Shown: in pieces, positions 1 through 6,087 of the stretch | Layout: each line of letters opens with the position of its first letter | How positions within the stretch are numbered: the first letter of the stretch is position 1 | Assembly: GCA_034660035.1 (NCBI GenBank) | Contig: JAYEIJ010000029.1 | Span: forward strand, 1-18,201 | Direction: 5' to 3' | Source of the DNA: JAHEEL01 sp034660035 | Lineage (GTDB): Bacteria > Actinomycetota > Acidimicrobiia > Spongiisociales > UBA5794 | DNA: 18,201 bases | Position numbers and translations under genes: made by a program | The notes under the pieces: model-generated | What the model was told of the DNA's origin: nothing | Databases searched by the model: none | Seen by the model: the letters and a program-made list of their open reading frames with translations, nothing else

Positions 1-58
1 CGCCTTCGGCGAGTCGCTGCTCGATCGTGTCCATCGTGAGGATGGTCGTCGTATCCAT
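1..58 (-). CDS. 5' end of a divergent gene, product unknown
   Basis: Only 19 complete codons are inside the window, reading MDTTTILTMDTIEQRLAEG on the minus strand. That is too little to name a product. The start at 58 is supported by a TACGTT hexamer (plus-strand 65-70, read in reverse) that ends 6 nt before the ATG, with no Shine-Dalgarno sequence. This is the same layout seen at mihF, def and rpe here and fits a leaderless transcript. An internal in-frame ATG at 34 is an alternative start with no better support. The gene is transcribed away from the pyr operon. Confidence 0.45.
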   Translation of the reverse strand, partial: MDTTTILTMDTIEQRLAEG

Positions 59-64
59 ATGAGC

Positions 65-70
65 AACGTA
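65..70 (-). promoter_or_regulatory. Candidate -10 element for the divergent minus-strand gene
   Basis: Read on the minus strand the hexamer is TACGTT, matching the TANNNT pattern of actinobacterial -10 elements. It is followed by 6 nt and then ATG at 58, so transcription would start at or next to the start codon. No convincing -35 hexamer is seen at 16-18 nt. Inference from pattern only. Confidence 0.35.
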
Positions 71-253
71 TCAAGGGCGTGTGACAAGAAACGGCTCGTT
101 GGGACAGATTTCTCGAAGAAACTTCGGCATCTTCTGAAACTGCTTCCGGCCGGCCTCATCTCCACCGATCCAAGCTCCCAGAGCCCCCTTGCGGATTCGC
201 GGGAGCGAATCCGCGTCCCCCCGGTTGGCGGTCGGGGGGACATGTATGTGGCT
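71..253. other. Non-coding spacer between divergent transcription units
   Basis: I see no gene here that I can support. The stretch is the first part of a roughly 390-nt gap without a recognised gene (59-451). It holds a small hairpin (CGAAG 114-118 with CTTCG 122-126) and the two strong hairpins at 191-241, listed separately. Open frames on both strands run through it and on into the heptad array; a period of 7 keeps frames open without implying coding. Confidence 0.6.
191..241. repeat. Two adjacent perfect inverted repeats
   Basis: Hairpin one has 10-bp arms GCGGATTCGC (191-200) and GCGAATCCGC (205-214) around a GGGA loop. Hairpin two begins at the next base: 8-bp arms GTCCCCCC (215-222) and GGGGGGAC (234-241) with an 11-nt loop. 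Neither is followed by a T-tract, so neither is a typical intrinsic terminator. They lie just upstream of the heptad array at 254-344 and may be part of the same boundary structure. Function unknown. Confidence 0.7.
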
Positions 254-344
254 CGCTCTTCGCTCTTCGCTGTTCGCTGTTCGCTGTTCGCTGTCTGCTG
301 TCTGCTGTCCGCTGTTTGCTGTCTGCTGTCTCTTGTCCCCTGTC
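254..344. repeat. Heptanucleotide tandem array, 13 units
   Basis: Thirteen consecutive 7-bp units, consensus YGCTGTY, without gaps: CGCTCTT twice, CGCTGTT three times, CGCTGTC, TGCTGTC twice, CGCTGTT, TGCTGTC twice, TCTTGTC, CCCTGTC. Neighbouring units tend to share the same variant, as expected from stepwise duplication. The plus strand is T/C/G with no A in this stretch. Unlike the arrays at 13364 and 16986 there is no clear inverted partner. The last unit overlaps the candidate -35 element of the pyr promoter. It resembles in style the short tandemly repeated heptamers described in cyanobacteria. Confidence 0.9.
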
Positions 345-368
345 AGCACCGCAATGATTCGCTAGGGT
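340..368 (+). promoter_or_regulatory. Candidate pyr operon promoter
   Basis: CTGTCA (340-345, 4 of 6 to TTGACA), a 17-nt spacer and TAGGGT (363-368, TANNNT) suggest a start near 375. That would give a leader of about 150 nt before pyrR, long enough to hold the PyrR loop and terminator. A second TANNNT (382-387) has no good -35. The -35 lies at the end of the heptad array. Confidence 0.4.
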
Positions 369-409
369 TCCCGTCTTCGGCTAGCGTCGCGCTCGCAAAT
401 CGAAGCCAA

Positions 410-440
410 CCTTTAAGCCGGTCCTGCGAGGCCGGGAAGG
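410..440 (+). promoter_or_regulatory. PyrR-binding loop (anti-antiterminator type hairpin)
   Basis: Positions 420-433 read GGTCCTGCGAGGCC and match the PyrR-binding consensus ARUCCNGNGAGGYU at 12 of 14 positions; the two differences exchange an A-U closing pair for G-C. CCGG (418-421) and CCGG (432-435) form the stem, and CCTT (410-413) can extend it with AAGG at 437-440 or 441-444, leaving a purine-containing 5' internal loop as in known PyrR sites. PyrR bound to UMP would stabilise it. Its 3' side abuts or overlaps the ribosome binding site of the leader ORF at 452. Confidence 0.8.
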
Positions 441-451
441 AAGGAGACAGC

Positions 452-538
452 ATGTACGACGCCCAAGGCGGCGACGGATCCTTCGGAACCGTCCGCCGCT
501 TTTCTCATGTTTGGAGGTGCGACGCATGGCGCGCGTGA
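452..538 (+). CDS. Putative 28-aa pyr leader peptide
   Basis: ATG at 452 is preceded by AAGGAG (441-446) at 5-nt spacing, the best ribosome binding site in the leader. The frame reads MYDAQGGDGSFGTVRRF and on to a TGA at 536-538, overlapping the pyrR start at 526. The ORF spans the whole intrinsic terminator (468-503) and contains the pyrR Shine-Dalgarno sequence. No known domain. Translation would melt the terminator and could couple to pyrR. The position recalls the E. coli pyrBI leader peptide, which is unrelated in sequence. It could be a chance ORF; its strong binding site is the main evidence. Confidence 0.5.
   Translation: MYDAQGGDGSFGTVRRFSHVWRCDAWRA
468..503 (+). terminator. Intrinsic terminator (attenuator) upstream of pyrR
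   Basis: GCGGCGACGG (468-477) pairs with CCGTCCGCCGC (489-499) with one bulged C. The apex has a C(UUCG)G tetraloop, and TTTT (500-503) follows. It lies between the PyrR loop and the pyrR ribosome binding site, where an attenuator belongs. I could not identify a single clear antiterminator pairing; the competing event may instead be translation of the leader ORF at 452. Confidence 0.75.
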
Positions 539-1059
539 TGGATGCGGGTGACGTGGATCGGGCAATCCGGCGGATCGCCCACGAGGTGCTCGAGAAGAAC
601 CGTGGGTCCGACGATCTCGTGGTTCTGGGGATCCAGACGAGGGGAGTGCCTCTAGCCGAACGTCTCGCCAAGGCACTTGGAGAGATCGAGAACACACAGG
701 TGGCCTCGGGGAGCCTCGACATCGGCATGTACCGCGACGACCTCGACCAACGTCCGAAGACGGAGTTGGGTAGCACCACCGTCCCTGGTCCGATCGGTGG
801 CAAGACCGTGATCCTGGTCGACGACGTGCTGTACACGGGGCGAACGATAAGGGCGGCGCTCGACGCTCTTGCCGACATCGGACGTCCGAGCCGCATCCAG
901 CTCGCCGTTCTCGTCGACCGCGGACACCGCGAACTCCCCATTCGGCCCGACTACATCGGGAAGAACGTGCCGACCTCGCGAAGCGAGCGTGTCTCCGTTC
1001 GCCTCGTTGAGAGAGACGGAGAGGACGGAGTCGTCATCGAGTCGAGGGACGAGACATGA
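526..1059 (+). CDS. pyrR: PyrR, pyrimidine operon regulator / uracil phosphoribosyltransferase
   Basis: Predicted 177-aa PyrR, which binds pyr mRNA in response to UMP and often keeps uracil phosphoribosyltransferase activity. The PRPP-binding motif VILVDDVLYTGRT is at residues 95-107, and the phosphoribosyltransferase fold covers the whole protein. I chose ATG 526 because GGAGGT (513-518) precedes it by 7 nt; an upstream in-frame TTG at 511 overlaps that site and is unlikely. First gene of the pyr operon, preceded by its own probable binding loop (410-440), which implies autoregulation. The stop overlaps pyrB by 4 bp (ATGA). Confidence 0.95.
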   Translation: MARVMDAGDVDRAIRRIAHEVLEKNRGSDDLVVLGIQTRGVPLAERLAKALGEIENTQVASGSLDIGMYRDDLDQRPKTELGSTTVPGPIGGKTVILVDDVLYTGRTIRAALDALADIGRPSRIQLAVLVDRGHRELPIRPDYIGKNVPTSRSERVSVRLVERDGEDGVVIESRDET

Positions 1060-1973
1060 ACCACTTCCTGACCATCGAGGACCTCACCGCCGATGATCTC
1101 AACGGACTGCTCGACGATGCCGACGAGTTCGTTGACGTACTGCACCGTCCCATCCCCAAGGTCCCGGCACTGCGGGGCAAGACCGTTGCCACGATGTTCT
1201 TCGAACCGTCGACGCGGACGAAGATGTCCTTCGAGAAGGCAGCGAAGGCGTTGAGCGCCGACACGATGTCCTTCTCGCCGGGGACGTCGTCACTTTCGAA
1301 GGGCGAGAGCCTGAAGGACACGGTTCTGACCATCAAGGCGATGGGAACCGACGCCATGGTCGTTCGCCACAAGGCGACCGGCGCTCCGTGGCGGATCGCT
1401 GAGTGGATCGAACAGCCCGTTCTCAACGCCGGTGACGGTGCTCATCAACACCCGACGCAGGCGCTGCTGGATGCGCTCACCATCCGGCAGCACTTCGGGA
1501 CCCTGGAAGGGCTCAAGATCGGGATTGTCGGGGACATCCGCCACTCCCGGGTCGCCCGTTCCGACATCCAGGCCTTCTCGACAATGGGTGCCGACGTAAC
1601 GATGGTCGCTCCGCGAACGCTCCTTCCGATCGACACTGATGTCTTCCGTGCGGCATCGAGCGAAGACCTTGACGAGGTTGTCGGAGACTTCGATGTCGTC
1701 TACGTCCTGCGCGTTCAGGCCGAGAGAGGTGGGGCATCAGTGTTCCCCTCGCTTGCCGAGTACACCGACCGATACGGCATCACGAAAGAGAGGTTCGCCC
1801 GGCTCAAGCCGGAAGCGATCGTTCTCCATCCCGGGCCGATGAATCGTGGCGTCGAGATCGAAGGCTCGGTTGCCGACGACCCGAGGGCCCTGATCCTCGA
1901 CCAGGTGTTCAACGGAGTCGCCGTTCGGATGGCCGTCCTGTTCCGACTGCTCGGAGGTGAGAGCAATGAATGA
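1056..1973 (+). CDS. pyrB: Aspartate carbamoyltransferase catalytic subunit
   Basis: 305-aa PyrB joins carbamoyl phosphate and aspartate to carbamoyl aspartate, the committed step of pyrimidine synthesis, in the cytoplasm. Carbamoyl-phosphate residues are visible: FFEPSTRTKMSFE (48-60, STRT at 52-55), the SLSKGESLKDT loop (79-89) with its lysine, HPTQ (132-135), and HPGPMNRGVEI near the C-terminus. Length is typical. The start overlaps pyrR by 4 bp and has GAGGG at 1044-1048. There is no pyrI regulatory subunit gene next to it, as usual when a class 1-type dihydroorotase follows. Confidence 0.97.
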   Translation: MNHFLTIEDLTADDLNGLLDDADEFVDVLHRPIPKVPALRGKTVATMFFEPSTRTKMSFEKAAKALSADTMSFSPGTSSLSKGESLKDTVLTIKAMGTDAMVVRHKATGAPWRIAEWIEQPVLNAGDGAHQHPTQALLDALTIRQHFGTLEGLKIGIVGDIRHSRVARSDIQAFSTMGADVTMVAPRTLLPIDTDVFRAASSEDLDEVVGDFDVVYVLRVQAERGGASVFPSLAEYTDRYGITKERFARLKPEAIVLHPGPMNRGVEIEGSVADDPRALILDQVFNGVAVRMAVLFRLLGGESNE

Positions 1974-3234
1974 CCTGATCCTCGCGGGTGGAACCGTGCT
2001 TGCGGCGAAGGGCATCGAAAAGACGGATGTTCGGATTCGTGACGGCCTGATCAACGAGATCGGGCCTGGCCTCGAAGGCGGCGAGACGATCGACTGTGGA
2101 GGAGCCTGGATTGGACCTGGTCTGGTCGACCTGCACGCCCACTTCCGCGAACCGGGCCAGGAGTGGAAAGAAGACATCGAATCCGGATCGAGAGCAGCCG
2201 CAGCCGGTGGCTACACGGCCGTCTTTGCGATGCCGAACACCGAACCCGCCACCGATTCCGGTCATGTCGCCAGATTCGTTGCGAACCGCGGCGCCGAGGT
2301 TGGATTGGTCGATGTGCTCCCGGTCGGAGCGATCACGAAGGGCCGTGCCGGCAAGGAGTTGGCACATCTCGACGAACTGTGGGCGGCGGGTGTGCGGGTC
2401 TTCTCTGACGACGGCGACGTCGTCGCAGATGCCGGGTTGCTCCGTCAGGCGATGGACTACCTCGCAGCGCGCGGCGGCGTGATATCGCAGCACGCTGTCG
2501 ATGTGGGGTTGTCGAGCGGTGGGTTCATGCACGAGGGGAGCGTCTCGTCGCTGCTCGGCATGTACGGGATACCGTCGGCCGCCGACGACGTGATCCTCGC
2601 GCGTGATATCCGACTCGTTGAGATGACCGGAGCCCGATACCACGTACAGCATCTCTCGACCGCCACCGGTGTCCAGTTGATTGCAGCAGCGAAAGCGAAG
2701 GGCCTGTCGGTGACCGCCGAGGTGACACCCCATCACCTCGCTTTCGACCACAGCGCTGTCGAGACAACCGATCCGGCATACAAGATGATGCCCCCGCTTC
2801 GATCGGCGGAAGATCGCGAAGCGCTGCAACGGGGCCTGGAAGACGGAACCATCGACATCGTGGGCACCGACCATGCGCCACACGCGGCCCACGAGAAAGA
2901 GGTGCCGTGGGAACACGCGCCGAACGGCGTTCTCGGTCTCGAATGGGCGGCCGCGGTCGCGAACACGTTCTCAGCGCTCGACCAGGCCGCGTTCTACGAA
3001 CGGCTATCGGTCGCGCCCGCCCGCATCGGGCAGATCGAGGGGCATGGCGTCCTGCCGGCTGAGGGCGCCCCGGCGAACCTCACGGTATTCGATCCTGCGG
3101 TCGAATGGACCCCGTCGACGACCGTCTCGAAGTCGGAGAACAGCCCGTACTTCGGTCTGCCACTGCGGGGCAAGGTGACCGCAACGATCTACCGGGGCAA
3201 AGTGACCGCTCGCCATGGCACCCCGGTGGGGTGA
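1966..3234 (+). CDS. pyrC: Dihydroorotase, type I
   Basis: 422-aa amidohydrolase that closes carbamoyl aspartate to dihydroorotate. Metal ligands appear in DLHAHFREPG (55-64), H176 (SQHAVD), H229 (VQHLST) and GTDHAPH (300-306); MPNTEPATD (89-97) is the family's substrate-side motif. ATG 1966 is preferred over GTG 1957 because GGAGGTG (1953-1959) sits 6 nt before it and overlaps the alternative. It overlaps pyrB by 8 bp. carA and carB, which follow pyrC in mycobacteria, are absent. Confidence 0.96.
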   Translation: MNDLILAGGTVLAAKGIEKTDVRIRDGLINEIGPGLEGGETIDCGGAWIGPGLVDLHAHFREPGQEWKEDIESGSRAAAAGGYTAVFAMPNTEPATDSGHVARFVANRGAEVGLVDVLPVGAITKGRAGKELAHLDELWAAGVRVFSDDGDVVADAGLLRQAMDYLAARGGVISQHAVDVGLSSGGFMHEGSVSSLLGMYGIPSAADDVILARDIRLVEMTGARYHVQHLSTATGVQLIAAAKAKGLSVTAEVTPHHLAFDHSAVETTDPAYKMMPPLRSAEDREALQRGLEDGTIDIVGTDHAPHAAHEKEVPWEHAPNGVLGLEWAAAVANTFSALDQAAFYERLSVAPARIGQIEGHGVLPAEGAPANLTVFDPAVEWTPSTTVSKSENSPYFGLPLRGKVTATIYRGKVTARHGTPVG

Positions 3235-3235
3235 G

Positions 3236-3251
3236 GGGCATGGAGATGCCC
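3236..3251 (+). repeat. Small hairpin at the pyrC-pyrD junction
   Basis: GGGCAT (3236-3241) and ATGCCC (3246-3251) form a perfect 6-bp stem with a GGAG loop in the 40-nt gap after pyrC. There is no T-tract. It could modulate pyrD expression or be a processing site; it may also be chance. It lies where carAB stands in mycobacterial operons. Confidence 0.4.
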
Positions 3252-3274
3252 GCAGCGCTGAAGGCGAGTCGTTC

Positions 3275-4198
3275 ATGAGGCGATCAACCGTCGATCTTGC
3301 GACCACCCTCGGGCCCGTCTCGTTGCGGAGTCCGATCGTCGCCGCCTCCGGAACCGTGGGATCCGTGGTCGATTTCGCGGGTGCGGGCGACTTCAGCGTG
3401 TACGGCGCAGCGGTCGCGAAGTCCGTGTCCTCGGATCCGTGGCCCGGGCGGGACACCCCCCGATTGTCGTCATCGGGGGAGGGCATGCTGAACGCCATCG
3501 GCATCCAGAATCCGGGCATCGAGGAGTGGAAACGCCAGATCGGCCCGCGCATCGCCAACGTTCCAGTTCCGGTGTGGGGATCGGCGGTCGGTCACGACGC
3601 GGCGGGGTTCGCCGAGGTCGCGATCGGACTCGAATCGGCAGGCGTGGATGCGATCGAAGTGAATCTGTCCTGTCCGAATCTCGATGACGGGCATCTCTTC
3701 GCTCTCGACCCGACTGCGTCGGCGGAGGTTGTGGCTGCTGTTCGGGCATCGACGGATCTGCCTGTCGGCGCCAAGCTCTCTCCGAATGCGGTCGACATCG
3801 TCGAGATCGCCGCATCGGTGCAGGAAGTCGGAGCGGACTGGGTCGTGCTCACCAACACCGTCTGGGGCGCCGGATTTGACGTGAACACGCGGCGTCCGAA
3901 GCTGAGAACGGTCGTCGGCGGCTACTCGGGCGCGCCGATGAAGGCGATCGCCATGCGATGCGTCTGGGAGGTGGCCCAGGCGCTTCCTCAGTTCCCGATC
4001 CTCGGCTGCGGAGGCGTGCGATCGGGCGACGACGTGGTGGAGTACCTCCTCGCCGGCGCATCGGCGGTTGCGATCGGCACAGCGCATTTCGCCGAACCGC
4101 GGATCGGCAGACGGATCATCAAGCAACTGGAGAGATACATGACACGCAACGGAATCAGCAGAGTTGAGGAACTCGTTGGAGCGGCCGAACTGTGGTGA
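3275..4198 (+). CDS. pyrD: Dihydroorotate dehydrogenase, class 1 (PyrDB-like)
   Basis: 307-aa flavoenzyme oxidising dihydroorotate to orotate. The catalytic loop NLSCPN (130-135) has Cys133, the class 1 base; class 2 enzymes have Ser. FMN contacts include K167 (GAKLSPN), GGYSG (215-219) and GGVRSGDD (246-253). NAIGIQNPG (73-81) is typical of the 1B branch, which pairs with the iron-sulfur/FAD subunit PyrK and uses NAD. No pyrK is in this window. ATG 3275 follows a modest AAGGCGAG site; an upstream ATG at 3215 would overlap pyrC by 20 bp and adds residues unlike the family. Ends overlapping pyrF. Confidence 0.93.
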   Translation: MRRSTVDLATTLGPVSLRSPIVAASGTVGSVVDFAGAGDFSVYGAAVAKSVSSDPWPGRDTPRLSSSGEGMLNAIGIQNPGIEEWKRQIGPRIANVPVPVWGSAVGHDAAGFAEVAIGLESAGVDAIEVNLSCPNLDDGHLFALDPTASAEVVAAVRASTDLPVGAKLSPNAVDIVEIAASVQEVGADWVVLTNTVWGAGFDVNTRRPKLRTVVGGYSGAPMKAIAMRCVWEVAQALPQFPILGCGGVRSGDDVVEYLLAGASAVAIGTAHFAEPRIGRRIIKQLERYMTRNGISRVEELVGAAELW

Positions 4199-4899
4199 GG
4201 GGAGTCATCGTCGCCCTGGATCTTCCCAGTGCCGAAGGCGCGGTCGCCATGGCCGAAGACGTCGCCGATCACGTCGCCGGTTTCAAGATCGGCCTGGGAC
4301 TGCTCCACGGACCGGGTCCGTTGCTGATCTCCGCACTGGTAGCTCTCGGCAAGCCCGTCTTCGCGGATGCGAAGCTCCACGACATCCCTTCACAGGTAGA
4401 GGTGGCAGCCCGGCGTCTCGGTGAGCATGGCGCCCGGTGGGTGACGGCGCATGTTGGAGGGGGACAAGACATGCTCGAAGCCGCGGTTCGGGGACTCCGG
4501 GCCGGAGCCGGGGCAGCACCGGCGGGAGTCCTCGGAGTGACGGTGCTGACCTCTCTGGACGAGCCCTCGCTGGCCCGGGTTGGCATCAATCGGACCCCCG
4601 GCGAACTCGTCTCCCGCATGGCGAAAGTCGCAGACGCTTCCGGGTGCGAAGGCGTCGTGTCCTCACCGAAGGAACTGATCGTGGTTGCCGACGTAGCTCC
4701 GAACCTGCTGCGGGTCACACCGGGGATCCGGCCGATCGATCGCGACGATGACCAGGCGCGGACCATGACGCCGTTCGAGGCCGTTGAGAGAGGAGCGGAC
4801 CTGCTCGTCGTGGGCCGGCCCATCACGGCAGCCGACGAACCCCGTCAGGCGGCCGCTGCGATCGCGGCCGAGGTGGAAGCCGCTCGCTCCTCGGATTGA
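4192..4899 (+). CDS. pyrF: Orotidine 5'-phosphate decarboxylase, short type I
   Basis: 235-aa PyrF converts OMP to UMP, the last step of the pathway. The catalytic array is in FADAKLHDI (57-65: D59, K61, D64), with substrate residues in FKIGLGL (31-37), VTPGIRP and VGRPIT. This is the short Bacillus/E. coli type, whereas many actinobacteria carry a longer type II enzyme. GTG 4192 or the next codon GTG 4195 could be the start; GGAG at 4178-4181 favours 4192. It overlaps pyrD by 7 bp. Last gene of the pyr set. Confidence 0.95.
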   Translation: MVRGVIVALDLPSAEGAVAMAEDVADHVAGFKIGLGLLHGPGPLLISALVALGKPVFADAKLHDIPSQVEVAARRLGEHGARWVTAHVGGGQDMLEAAVRGLRAGAGAAPAGVLGVTVLTSLDEPSLARVGINRTPGELVSRMAKVADASGCEGVVSSPKELIVVADVAPNLLRVTPGIRPIDRDDDQARTMTPFEAVERGADLLVVGRPITAADEPRQAAAAIAAEVEAARSSD

Positions 4900-4905
4900 T
4901 AGAGT
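4900..4905 (+). promoter_or_regulatory. Candidate -10 element for mihF, leaderless start
   Basis: TAGAGT (TANNNT) is followed by 6 nt and the ATG of mihF at 4912. There is no Shine-Dalgarno sequence in the 12-nt gap after pyrF, so a leaderless mihF transcript is the simplest reading. No clear -35 hexamer. Confidence 0.45.
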
Positions 4906-4911
4906 CCCCTC

Positions 4912-5235
4912 ATGGATTCCACCAACAACCTCCCACCGATGAGCGAAGAACAGAGAGCCCGGGCCCTCGAGAAGGCCGGGGCCGCCCGACGAAAGCGTGC
5001 CGAGATCAAGGTGCTCCTCAAGACCGGATCCCTGACCCTCGGTGAGGTGTTCGAACAGGCAGAGACCGACGACATCGTGGCAGGCACGAAGGTGTACCCG
5101 CTCCTCGCTTCGATGCCCCGCATGGGAAAGATCAAGGCGAAGCGCCTCATGGAGGATGTCGGTATCGCTGAGAATCGCAAGATCCGCGGGCTTGGTTCGC
5201 GCCAGCGTGAAGACCTCCTCAAGTCGTTTGCCTGA
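4912..5235 (+). CDS. mihF: Actinobacterial integration host factor mIHF
   Basis: 107-aa basic nucleoid-associated protein. The conserved core is visible: EQRARALEKAGAARRKRAEI (13-32), then the helix-two-turn-helix region SMPRMGKIKAKRLMEDVGI, and the C-terminal RKIRGLGSRQREDLL. mIHF bends and compacts DNA non-specifically and is largely restricted to actinobacteria, so it is the best taxonomic marker here. Its place directly upstream of gmk is the conserved actinobacterial order. The start has no Shine-Dalgarno sequence but has the -10 at 4900; ATG 4939 is a less likely alternative. Confidence 0.95.
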   Translation: MDSTNNLPPMSEEQRARALEKAGAARRKRAEIKVLLKTGSLTLGEVFEQAETDDIVAGTKVYPLLASMPRMGKIKAKRLMEDVGIAENRKIRGLGSRQREDLLKSFA

Positions 5236-5812
5236 GGGGAAGCTCTTGGTTGTTTCCGGCCCTTCCGGGGTCGGCAAGTCAAGCGTGATCGACGCCGTCC
5301 TAGAGAGGACCGGTGCCCGCTTCTCGGTCTCCGCAACCACACGGGCACCCCGGTCCGGAGAGATCGATGGGCGGGACTACCGATTCGTGAACCAGGATGC
5401 GTTCTCCGACCTCGTCCGGTCCGGCGGGATGCTGGAGTGGGCCGAGTACGGCGGATACCGCTACGGAACACCGAGAGCACCGGTTGTCGACCTGCTCGAT
5501 CGTGGCGTCCATGTCGTTCTCGATATCGAGAACGATGGCGCCCATCAGGTCAAACAGGCATATCCGATGGCAGTGCTCGTGTTCCTCATGCCGCCATCAC
5601 GCGACGAACTCGAGCGGAGGCTGCGGAGCAGGGGCGACACGACGGACCACGACATCGAACGGCGTCTGGGGGTCGCCGACGAGCAGATCCTCGATGCCCG
5701 CGAGCACTATGACCATCTGGTGGTGAACGACGAATTGGAGACCGCGATCTCTCAGGTTGTCTCTATACTCCAAGGACCGGCCACCTCGGACGAGGTTTCA
5801 GACGCGTTCTGA
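5228..5812 (+). CDS. gmk: Guanylate kinase
   Basis: Predicted 194-aa enzyme phosphorylating GMP to GDP with ATP. P-loop GPSGVGKSS (11-19); GMP-binding residues in SATTRAPRSGEIDGRDY (35-51), EW (70-71) and YGT (79-81). I place the start at TTG 5228 (overlapping mihF by 8 bp) because the residues PEGKLLVVSG match the usual gmk N-terminus. GTG 5207 would add 7 residues. TTG 5246 has a better ribosome site (GAGGGGA 5233-5239, 6-nt spacing) but would remove part of strand 1. The acidic motif is DIEND where E. coli has EIDWQG. Confidence 0.93.
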   Translation: MPEGKLLVVSGPSGVGKSSVIDAVLERTGARFSVSATTRAPRSGEIDGRDYRFVNQDAFSDLVRSGGMLEWAEYGGYRYGTPRAPVVDLLDRGVHVVLDIENDGAHQVKQAYPMAVLVFLMPPSRDELERRLRSRGDTTDHDIERRLGVADEQILDAREHYDHLVVNDELETAISQVVSILQGPATSDEVSDAF

Positions 5813-5850
5813 ACCGCCGGGAACGCTGCAACAACCAGGAGTGACACCGA

Positions 5851-6084
5851 ATGATGACCGAGCCGCCGATTGGCGCCGTTGTCGAGAAGACGCAATCCCG
5901 TTTCGCACTCGTCGTGCTCTCGGCTCGTCGCGCACGGCAGATCAACGCCTACTTCAACCAACTCGGCGAAGGACTCGGCGGCTACGTACCGCCACAGGTC
6001 CACAGCCTCTCCCGCAAGCCGCTCTCGATCGCGCTCGAAGAGATCTTCGAAGACAAGGTCGTCGTCGCTCCCATCGAGGAGTAG
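5851..6084 (+). CDS. rpoZ: RNA polymerase omega subunit
   Basis: 77-aa omega subunit, which chaperones assembly of beta-prime into RNA polymerase. Family hallmarks are PPIGAVVEKTQSRFALV near the N-terminus, SARRARQINAYFNQLGEGL (24-42), and the C-terminal RKPLSIALEEI. It is shorter than the mycobacterial protein of about 110 residues, mainly at the N-terminus. AGGAG (5837-5841) lies 9 nt before ATG 5851; ATG 5854 is equally possible. Sits between gmk and coaBC as in most actinobacteria. Confidence 0.95.
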   Translation: MMTEPPIGAVVEKTQSRFALVVLSARRARQINAYFNQLGEGLGGYVPPQVHSLSRKPLSIALEEIFEDKVVVAPIEE

Positions 6085-6087
6085 GCG

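Noticed and set aside
71..349. Minus-strand frame of 92 aa across the heptad array
   Set aside because: Its first third translates the repeats. The C-terminal part (GALGAWIGGDEAGRKQF and on) looks more protein-like, but I recognise no family, there is no ribosome site, and codon third positions look less GC-rich than in the real genes. A decayed gene end cannot be excluded.
59..451. Long plus-strand frame running from 59 into the pyr leader
   Set aside because: It reads through the hairpins and the heptad array, giving a repetitive Ser/Leu/Cys/Val-rich peptide. Only its last 28 codons, after ATG 452 with a good ribosome site, are kept as a possible leader peptide.
1909..2916. 335-aa minus-strand ORF opposite pyrC
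   Set aside because: It lies fully antisense to a conserved gene; long antisense frames are common in GC-rich coding DNA. No recognisable domain.
3215..3274. ATG 3215 as the pyrD start
   Set aside because: It would overlap pyrC by 20 bp and add 20 residues unlike PyrD; ATG 3275 gives the normal N-terminus.
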